DNA of 5,134 nucleotides, taken from positions 1 to 5,134 of the forward strand of contig QMLL01000159.1 of NCBI GenBank assembly GCA_003646715.1. The letters are read 5' to 3'. Numbering within the stretch: position 1 is the first letter of the stretch; each line of letters opens with the position of its first letter. The notes below the pieces were generated by a model, which was not told where the DNA came from, did not search any database, and worked only from the letters and a program-made list of their open reading frames with translations. Shown piece after piece: positions 1-5,134 of this stretch. The position numbers and the translations under genes are program-made. The stretch comes from Deltaproteobacteria bacterium (GTDB lineage Bacteria > Desulfobacterota > Syntrophobacteria > B119-G9).

Positions 1-1629
1 TCTCTCGGCAAAATCGGAAGGAGCCCTGCTCACCTCTGGAGGCTCCAGAGCCATATCAGTAAGAAACTGCTCCAGACTCTGAAATGGCGCACACCATTCC
101 TGCAAATATTCCAGATCCCGTAATCTTTTGGGATAATCATCAAATTTATTGGTCATAATTGGCTCATAGTATTTTCTTACCTCCTCAACAAGGTCTTTTA
201 CCTCCAGGGATGGATCAGAAAGTTTATCAAATAAATTAACCAGTTCGTTAAGAATTTTCATCGTTCCTTTCTGGGTTTTTACATACTCGCTGAAACGATC
301 AAGTGAAGGTATATCAGAATCGAGCCAATTTGTTACCTTGTTTGCGGTGGCCTGGCCGATGCCAGGGAGCAGCTTCAGAATCCTGTTCCAGCTGAGATGA
401 TCATGAGGATTCAAGAACACCCGAAGATGGGCCAGTAAATCCTTTATATGGGCTGCTTCCGCGAACTTAAGCCCACCATACTTGGCAAAGGGGATACCGT
501 GTTTTGCAAGCTGAACTTCCAGGTCAAAAGAGTGAAAGCTTGATCGAAACAAAACCGCTATGTTCTTCAGATTAATTCCTTCGCTCGTAAGCGATAGTAT
601 TTTCTTGGTTATCCATTCAGACTGTTCGGATTCGTTCCACGCAATTACCAGCTTTGGAAGCACTCCCCCCTTCCTTTTCGTGAACAAACACTTGGTATAT
701 TTCTGCCTTGCTCTGCTTATAATGGCGTTGGTAAGTTTAAGAATGGGCTGGGTACTTCTGAAATTTTCTTCCAGCTTGATGATTTTCGCATCCGGAAAAA
801 TCCCTGGAAAATCCATTATGTTCCTGAAATCCGCCCCTCTGAAAGAATAAATCGACTGAGAATCGTCACCAACGACCATAACGTTCCTGTGATCTTCCCC
901 GAGCAGTTTTACTATCTCTGCCTGCAAACGATTAGTATCCTGGTATTCATCAACCATTATGTACCTGTATTTGTTGCTCAGAAACTGACGTACACCCGGA
1001 AATTCAATCAGGAGGGTCTTAAGGTTCACGAGGAGATCATCGTAATCCATTACCTTGCGTTCCTTTTTATATTTTTCATACCGCAAGGCAAGTTCACCAA
1101 TAACTGGAGCCAGATCAGATAAGTGAGGATAATAGATCTCCAGCAAATCGGCAATTTCGAGGGATTTATTGATAGACTTGCTGATAATATCTATGATTGT
1201 GCTATTCCTGGGAAGCTTAAGCTCTTTTCTCTTTATTCCAAGCTCACCAATGATGTAACCAATTACTTCACCGCAATCGCCCCTGTCTATTATGGAGTAA
1301 TTTGGATAATCAATGAGATCACCGTATTTTCTGAGAATGTAGTTTGCAATGGAATGAAAAGTACCACCTGATACAGATCGGCACCGCACATCCAGAAGCT
1401 GGCTGGCCCTGTCCATCATTTCAGCCGCTGCTTTCCTGGTGAAGGTTAGCAATAAAATGGATTCCGGGTCTATTCCCGTTTCAACCAACCTGGCAACACG
1501 GTAAACCAGGGTACGAGTCTTTCCGCTACCTGCTCCTGCTATCACCATGGCAGGTCCTTCATCTATGAAAACAGCTTCGTATTGAGCCTCATTAAGCTCT
1601 TTTTCATAGTCTATGAACGGACTACTCAT
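1..1629 (-). CDS. UvrD/PcrA/Rep-family ATP-dependent DNA helicase (superfamily 1A), 3' end beyond window
   Basis: This gene encodes an SF1A 3'-5' DNA helicase, a cytoplasmic ATPase that unwinds DNA in repair and replication restart. The visible 543 residues read without a stop to position 1, so the C-terminus is missing. Visible motifs are a Q-motif glutamine at Q16, Walker A AGAGSGKT (31-38), motif Ia LTFTRKAAAEM (61-71), motif Ib GTFHS (89-93), Walker B VDEYQDTN (226-233), motif III GDDSQSIYSFRGA (254-266) and motif IV LEENFRST (286-293). A GIG hairpin-like motif in LPGIGQATANKV is near 423-425, in the region corresponding to domain 2B. Motifs V and VI should lie just past the left edge, since family members are about 650-750 residues. 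The ATG at 1629 is chosen because it gives the standard N-terminus and has GGAAAG 6 nt upstream. It overlaps the last 8 nt of the CobA-HemD gene, which suggests translational coupling. The QSIYSFRGA form of motif III differs from the usual PcrA/UvrD QSIYRWRGA, so it may be a UvrD-like paralogue rather than the housekeeping UvrD. The family call is secure; the exact subfamily is not. Confidence 0.95.
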   Translation of the reverse strand, partial: MSSPFIDYEKELNEAQYEAVFIDEGPAMVIAGAGSGKTRTLVYRVARLVETGIDPESILLLTFTRKAAAEMMDRASQLLDVRCRSVSGGTFHSIANYILRKYGDLIDYPNYSIIDRGDCGEVIGYIIGELGIKRKELKLPRNSTIIDIISKSINKSLEIADLLEIYYPHLSDLAPVIGELALRYEKYKKERKVMDYDDLLVNLKTLLIEFPGVRQFLSNKYRYIMVDEYQDTNRLQAEIVKLLGEDHRNVMVVGDDSQSIYSFRGADFRNIMDFPGIFPDAKIIKLEENFRSTQPILKLTNAIISRARQKYTKCLFTKRKGGVLPKLVIAWNESEQSEWITKKILSLTSEGINLKNIAVLFRSSFHSFDLEVQLAKHGIPFAKYGGLKFAEAAHIKDLLAHLRVFLNPHDHLSWNRILKLLPGIGQATANKVTNWLDSDIPSLDRFSEYVKTQKGTMKILNELVNLFDKLSDPSLEVKDLVEEVRKYYEPIMTNKFDDYPKRLRDLEYLQEWCAPFQSLEQFLTDMALEPPEVSRAPSDFAER

Positions 1630-3157
1630 CGCCAGCTTTCCGGGAAAAGTACTTAACAATAGACTCCGTCAAAGCATCCAGGGTATATTCCTGCGGAATG
1701 ATATTTACGTTAAAACCCAGCTCACGAGCCGTATCGGCCGTTATTGGTCCAATACATGCAATAAAAATATCAGATCCTGACTTTCTAAGATCATCGGACG
1801 AAAAGAATTTTGCAAAATTCCTCACCGTTGAAGAAGATGTAAAGGTAATGCAATCAACCGAGCCAGCATTCACGGCTTCTTTCACATCCTTGTCAATTTC
1901 CTCGGGGAGCACTGTCCGGTATGCCTCCACTACATCAATTATGGCACCAAGCTCTTTCAGTTTTTGTGGCAAGATTTCTCTTGCAACCGCTGCCCTGGGT
2001 AGTAGTATTCTTTTTCCACTTATGTTTTCTTTTCCAAGACCTTCAACAATGGCTTCTGCTCTGTATTCAGGAGGTACAAAATCGAGCGCCAGACCGTAGT
2101 TACTGATTTTTTCAGCAGTTTTGGGGCCAATCGCACAAAGTTTAATACCTTTAAGATCTCTTACATCTCTTCCCAGTTCAAAAAGACGATTAAAAAAGAA
2201 CCTGACGCCATTAACACTGGTAAAAATAAGCCATTGATATGTATCAAGATTTCTTATAGCAGTGTCGAGCTCTTCCCAGCTCGAAGGCGGAATCACTTTT
2301 ATTGTCGGAAAAACGAGACATCTGGCACCGTGTTCTTCAAGCATTTGAACAAATTCACTGGCCTGCTCTCTGGCTCTCGTCACCAGGATTGTTCTGCCAA
2401 AAAGAGGCTTACGCTCAAACCAGTTCAACTTCTTTCTCAATTTAACCACGTCGCCAACAACTATAATTGCCGGCGCAGTTATGCCCTGTTTTTCCACTTC
2501 CTCCGTGATGGTGGCAAGAGTTCCTATCGCTGTTCGCTGGGATTTAGTGGTTCCCCACTGGATAACAGCTACAGAAGTATTTTCGGATCGTCCGTGTTTC
2601 AGTAAATTATCTACTATACTGGGGAGGTTTTTCACGCCCATCAGGAAAACGAGGGTATCAACAGCGCTGGAGAGCTTTTCCCATGCTATCCTGGAACCGG
2701 AACGATCAGCCCTTTCATGACCGGTAATAAATGCCACACTTGACGCAAAATCCCGATGAGTTAACGGGATACCCGCATAGGCTGGTACAGCAATGGCTGA
2801 TGTAACTCCCGGAACTATCTCAAATTGTATTCCAGCCTCTTCCAAAACTTCAGCCTCTTCACCTCCGCGCCCAAAGATGAAAGGATCTCCCCCTTTCAAT
2901 CGTACCACCACTTTTTCTTTGGCCTTCTTGACCAGTAACTCGTTTATTTCATCCTGCGTTTTTGTGTGTGAACCACCCTTTTTCCCAACGTAAATAATCT
3001 CGGCATCGGGTGGGACATATTTCAAGAAAGCCTCGTTGGCCAGGTAATCATAGATAACAACCTCGGCCTGTCTAAGACATTCAATTGCCCTAACAGTAAT
3101 AAGCCCCGGATCACCAGGGCCAGCACCTACCAAAAAGACCTTGTTTTTCTTCGCCAT
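1622..3157 (-). CDS. cobA/hemD: Bifunctional uroporphyrinogen-III C-methyltransferase / uroporphyrinogen-III synthase (CobA-HemD fusion)
   Basis: This 511-residue cytoplasmic enzyme joins two steps of tetrapyrrole synthesis. Residues about 5-243 are an S-adenosylmethionine uroporphyrinogen-III methyltransferase (SUMT), which makes precorrin-2. It has VGAGPGDPGLIT (10-21), RLKGGDPFIFGRGGEE (86-101), PGVTSA (116-121), YAGIPLTHR (127-135) and TGHE (145-148). After a short linker, residues about 254-505 form uroporphyrinogen-III synthase, which inverts ring D and closes hydroxymethylbilane. Its marks are GRTILVTRAREQASEF (254-269), FTSVNGVRFF (312-321), CAIGPKTAE (341-349), EAYRTV (411-416), FTSSSTVRNF (439-448) and CIGPITADTARELG (468-481). 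No CysG-type dehydrogenase/ferrochelatase domain is present, so precorrin-2 oxidation must be done elsewhere. The gene starts 21 nt after hemC, whose product is the HemD substrate. AAGGTGA lies upstream but 13 nt from the ATG, a rather long spacing. The stop overlaps the helicase start. The HemD half is poorly conserved across bacteria in general, but its motifs and position make the call firm. Confidence 0.97.
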   Translation of the reverse strand: MAKKNKVFLVGAGPGDPGLITVRAIECLRQAEVVIYDYLANEAFLKYVPPDAEIIYVGKKGGSHTKTQDEINELLVKKAKEKVVVRLKGGDPFIFGRGGEEAEVLEEAGIQFEIVPGVTSAIAVPAYAGIPLTHRDFASSVAFITGHERADRSGSRIAWEKLSSAVDTLVFLMGVKNLPSIVDNLLKHGRSENTSVAVIQWGTTKSQRTAIGTLATITEEVEKQGITAPAIIVVGDVVKLRKKLNWFERKPLFGRTILVTRAREQASEFVQMLEEHGARCLVFPTIKVIPPSSWEELDTAIRNLDTYQWLIFTSVNGVRFFFNRLFELGRDVRDLKGIKLCAIGPKTAEKISNYGLALDFVPPEYRAEAIVEGLGKENISGKRILLPRAAVAREILPQKLKELGAIIDVVEAYRTVLPEEIDKDVKEAVNAGSVDCITFTSSSTVRNFAKFFSSDDLRKSGSDIFIACIGPITADTARELGFNVNIIPQEYTLDALTESIVKYFSRKAGDE

Positions 3158-3178
3158 GCTCTTTACGTTCTCACCTTT

Positions 3179-4126
3179 TCAACACGAATTGCCGTAAACT
3201 TCCTCAAGAATTTTCTTTGCACCCATTGAAAGCAACTTATCCGCTAATTCCCTGCCGAGTTGTTCTGCATCCTCCGGTCGTCCAGTTATGGAATCCCTGT
3301 ACATTTCCTTTCCATCCAGCGTTCCAACCAGACCGGTGAGCATAATCCGTCCGTCCTGATCATACGTACAATAACCACCTATCGGCACCTGGCAACCGCC
3401 TTCAAGACGATCAAGGAAACTCCTTTCAGCACGAACACAAATCGCTGTCTGCTCATCATGTATAGATGCTATAAGCTCCATCATATCATCGTTATCTTTT
3501 CTCAACTCTATGCCAAGAGCTCCCTGCCCAATTGCCGGTAAAAACTCATCAGGGGAAAAATAGCTTGTTATTTCTCCTTCCCATCCCATTCTGTGCAGAC
3601 CGGCCGCCGCCAGAACAATAGCATCGAAGTTTCCGGATTTGAGTTTCTTAAGCCTCGTGTCGAGATTTCCTCTCAAGGTTTCTATCTTAAAATCAGAACG
3701 AAGGGCGAGTAACTGTGATTGCCTTCTCAAACTGCTCGTTCCAATGCGTGCTTCTTCCGGTAAATCGTCGAGATACTTATAATCTCCGTTTGTAACGAGC
3801 ACATCCCTGGGGTCTTCTCTCTCGGGTATACAACCGATTGTAAGTTGCTGTGGCAACTCCGCAGGTACATCTTTCATACTGTGCACCGCCAGATCAACGC
3901 GCCTGTCAATCAACGCTTCTTCGATCTCTTTCACGAAGAGGCCTTTCCCACCCACCTTTGCCAGTGGAACGTCCTGTATATTATCGCCCTTTGTTTTTAT
4001 GAAAATCAGTTCGACGCTGATTTCCGGATGTGTCTTTTCCAGGACATTCTTCACCCATTGTGCCTGTTTTGTTGCAAGGGCACTCCCCCGGGTCCCGATT
4101 TTGATTGCTCGCTCTGCACTTTTCAT
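3179..4126 (-). CDS. hemC: Hydroxymethylbilane synthase (porphobilinogen deaminase)
   Basis: This cytoplasmic enzyme condenses four porphobilinogen molecules into the linear tetrapyrrole hydroxymethylbilane, using a covalently bound dipyrromethane cofactor. The 315-residue length is normal for the family. Visible signatures are IGTRGSALA near the N-terminus (10-18), GGKGLFVKEIEEAL (59-72), VHSMKDVP (81-88) with the catalytic aspartate at D86, REDPRDVLV (103-111), IGTSSLRRQ (128-136) and LRGNLDTRL (151-159), which carry the substrate- and cofactor-binding arginines R134, R135, R152 and R158, and FLPAIGQGALGIE (195-207). The cofactor-attachment cysteine is C245 in EGGCQVPIGG. All key residues are present, so the enzyme should be active. 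The ATG at 4126 puts the conserved IGTRGS at the usual distance from the start. The Shine-Dalgarno is weak (GGGAT about 9 nt upstream), and the gene begins only 15 nt after the zinc-ribbon gene, so its translation may depend on the upstream gene. It lies directly ahead of the CobA-HemD fusion that uses its product. Confidence 0.98.
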   Translation of the reverse strand: MKSAERAIKIGTRGSALATKQAQWVKNVLEKTHPEISVELIFIKTKGDNIQDVPLAKVGGKGLFVKEIEEALIDRRVDLAVHSMKDVPAELPQQLTIGCIPEREDPRDVLVTNGDYKYLDDLPEEARIGTSSLRRQSQLLALRSDFKIETLRGNLDTRLKKLKSGNFDAIVLAAAGLHRMGWEGEITSYFSPDEFLPAIGQGALGIELRKDNDDMMELIASIHDEQTAICVRAERSFLDRLEGGCQVPIGGYCTYDQDGRIMLTGLVGTLDGKEMYRDSITGRPEDAEQLGRELADKLLSMGAKKILEEVYGNSC

Positions 4127-4141
4127 ATGTGTATATCCCGT

Positions 4142-4381
4142 TTAACCGGTGCAGCTCTTGCACGAAGTCGCAGTGCAACCTATACAACTGGACCCTTTGC
4201 TACCGCTCATTCTGCTGCTGGCAGCACCCTTGTCACCGCCTGTTTTAAATCCACATACGGAAAGAACTCGATAAACCTCACTGTTGCCACACGTGGGGCA
4301 TGATATCTCTTCATCTTTACGAAACACCAGTTTTTCGAAGATCTTGTCACAACTGTCGCATCTGTATTCGTAGATTGGCAT
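4142..4381 (-). CDS. FmdB-family small zinc-ribbon protein
   Basis: This predicted 79-residue protein belongs to the FmdB / CxxC_CxxC_SSSS family, named after a putative regulator of formamidase genes; the role of most members is unknown. It opens with the family hallmark MPIYEYRCDSCDKIFE, then has SCPTCG. Cysteine pairs C8/C11 and C28/C31 should bind one zinc ion. A lone C43 follows, then a low-complexity Gly/Ser/Lys linker (about 48-65). The tail carries a second set, C66/C69 and C74/C77, in SSCIGCTATSCKSC, able in principle to hold another metal. No signal peptide or membrane segment is seen, so it should be cytoplasmic. The start is set at 4381 rather than the in-frame ATG at 4387: the strong AAAGGAGG lies 7 nt before the former but only 1 nt before the latter, and family members begin MPIYEY. 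It ends 15 nt before hemC. A role in tetrapyrrole or metal regulation would be inference from position alone. Confidence 0.9.
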   Translation of the reverse strand: MPIYEYRCDSCDKIFEKLVFRKDEEISCPTCGNSEVYRVLSVCGFKTGGDKGAASSRMSGSKGSSCIGCTATSCKSCTG

Positions 4382-4388
4382 CTTCATT

Positions 4389-4396
4389 CCTCCTTT
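4389..4396 (-). promoter_or_regulatory. Strong Shine-Dalgarno of the zinc-ribbon gene
   Basis: AAAGGAGG, read on the minus strand, is the best ribosome-binding site in the window. It sits 7 nt before the ATG at 4381 and only 1 nt before the ATG at 4387. This decides the start of the FmdB-type protein in favour of 4381. Confidence 0.85.
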
Positions 4397-4425
4397 GAGA
4401 TAAGATCATCGCAGCACATCATCAA

Positions 4426-5134
4426 CTACCCCTGCTCGCGTTCAAGTTTTTCTATAACAAGTGCAGCCAATAAAGGGAACATTATTTCATGATGCCCGAT
4501 TATATTGTATCCCTTACCTCCTGTTCCAGGGGGTCTGTTCACGACGTTGACCTGAGGCCGGTAGTGACTCTTGAAATCCATGTTCAGGGTTGTAAACCTG
4601 TCAAGGGTGTATCCCAGATTTCTGACCAGGCTTACTGCTTTTAAGAAAACCTCCGGAAGGATCACTGCTGATCCAAGATTAATATATACTCCACCTTCCA
4701 GTTCAGAAATAAGTCGAGCAAAAATTCTGAAATCCCTCAAGCTGCAAGCTCCTATTGCCGCGCCGTCCGCCTGCGGATGCATGTGGATAACATCAGTACC
4801 TACTGCAACATGCACAGTAACAGGCACATCCAGCCTCACTCCTGAAGCCAGAATACTTAAATCCTTATGAGGAAATGATGAAGAAACAATTTCCCTGCCC
4901 ACTGCTTCTCCCAACCCAATACCTTCATCAAATCCTTTTCTTATAGCGGCATTCAGGAACTCCGCTGTTTCTTTGGTCATACCGAAAGAACCGTCAGATA
5001 TTACGTCCTCCACAATTTCTGATGTTTTGCCAGCGTATGCCAGTTCAAAATCGTGGATAATCCCTGCACCATTGAGAGCAATTCCGGTAATCACTCCCCG
5101 GGACATCAAATTTATTATAATGGGGCTAAGCCCA
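4426..5134 (-). CDS. Conserved protein of unknown function, 5' end beyond window
   Basis: I do not recognise a proven function for this protein. The frame stays open from the stop at 4426 to the right edge. The 8 codons before the TTG at 5109 read GLSPIIIN and continue smoothly into LMSRGVITGIALNGAG, so the TTG at 5109 and ATG at 5106 are probably internal and the true start is outside. About 235 residues are visible. Numbered from that TTG, it has ALNGAGIIHDFELA (11-24), SFGM (41-44), VPVTVHVAVGTDVIHMHP (95-112), ADGAAIG (114-120), YINLGSAVILPEVFLKAV (142-159), NMDFKSHYRP (176-185) and GHHEIMFPLLAALV (205-218). Gly-rich turns alternating with beta-like strands suggest a Rossmann-like cytoplasmic enzyme. 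The clustered His/Asp residues (H19, D20, H100, D106, H109, H111, D115, H182, H206, H207) could bind metal or act in catalysis. It has no signal peptide or membrane helix in the visible part. It heads the visible gene string, 44 nt before the zinc-ribbon gene. A distant relation to NAD-binding folds such as deoxyhypusine synthase is possible but not shown by any motif I can confirm. Confidence 0.85.
   Translation of the reverse strand, partial: GLSPIIINLMSRGVITGIALNGAGIIHDFELAYAGKTSEIVEDVISDGSFGMTKETAEFLNAAIRKGFDEGIGLGEAVGREIVSSSFPHKDLSILASGVRLDVPVTVHVAVGTDVIHMHPQADGAAIGACSLRDFRIFARLISELEGGVYINLGSAVILPEVFLKAVSLVRNLGYTLDRFTTLNMDFKSHYRPQVNVVNRPPGTGGKGYNIIGHHEIMFPLLAALVIEKLEREQG

Noticed and set aside
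560..1371. Three plus-strand open frames (560-850, 889-1122, 1123-1371) lying nearly end to end
   Set aside because: They are opposite the helicase, whose minus-strand frame carries all expected motifs throughout this stretch. Their translations show no recognisable domain, and they lack plausible ribosome-binding sites.
1698..2993. Several plus-strand open frames opposite CobA-HemD
   Set aside because: The minus-strand frame is a complete well-conserved enzyme. The opposing frames overlap one another and encode low-quality Ser/Phe-rich sequence typical of antisense shadows.
3981..4187. Minus-strand 68-codon frame spanning the end of the zinc-ribbon gene and the start of hemC
   Set aside because: It is out of frame with both well-supported genes and has no recognisable domain, so it is a frame shadow. 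It is not evidence of a frameshifted fusion.
3845..4303. Plus-strand 152-codon open frame across the hemC/zinc-ribbon junction
   Set aside because: It lies antisense to two genes with clear family motifs, and its sequence has no family resemblance I can see.
4388..4425. Possible promoter or terminator between the unknown gene and the zinc-ribbon gene
   Set aside because: Only about 40 nt, with no stable hairpin followed by a T-run and no convincing -35/-10 pair. It holds only the Shine-Dalgarno.

Overview
The window is a compact, gene-dense bacterial chromosome segment. All five genes lie on the minus strand, so transcription runs from right to left. The two outer genes run off the window. 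In transcription order it holds: (1) the C-terminal ~235 residues of a conserved protein whose function I do not recognise; (2) a 79-residue FmdB-type zinc-ribbon protein; (3) hemC, hydroxymethylbilane synthase; (4) a fused uroporphyrinogen-III C-methyltransferase / uroporphyrinogen-III synthase (CobA-HemD); (5) the first 543 residues of a UvrD/PcrA/Rep-family DNA helicase.

The gaps are very short (about 44, 15 and 21 nt, then an 8-nt overlap). I see no hairpin terminator or clear promoter between genes, so the five probably form one transcription unit whose promoter lies beyond the right edge. No non-coding stretch exceeds 50 nt, and I found no RNA gene, insertion sequence, CRISPR array or long repeat.

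The metabolic core makes tetrapyrroles. HemC polymerises four porphobilinogens to hydroxymethylbilane. The HemD half of the fusion closes the ring to uroporphyrinogen III, and the CobA half methylates it to precorrin-2, the precursor of siroheme, cobalamin and (in some anaerobes) heme made through siroheme. A HemC gene followed by a CobA-HemD fusion is typical of anaerobes such as Desulfobacterota (Geobacter and sulfate-reducer relatives) and Clostridia. The moderate base composition and protein style suggest a Desulfobacterota-like or similar anaerobic bacterium, but this is an inference of low certainty.

Most of the window is ordinary housekeeping sequence. The points worth a second look are the uncharacterised His/Asp-rich conserved protein at the right edge, the zinc-ribbon protein with a second cysteine cluster, and a DNA-repair type helicase translationally overlapped with a tetrapyrrole enzyme.
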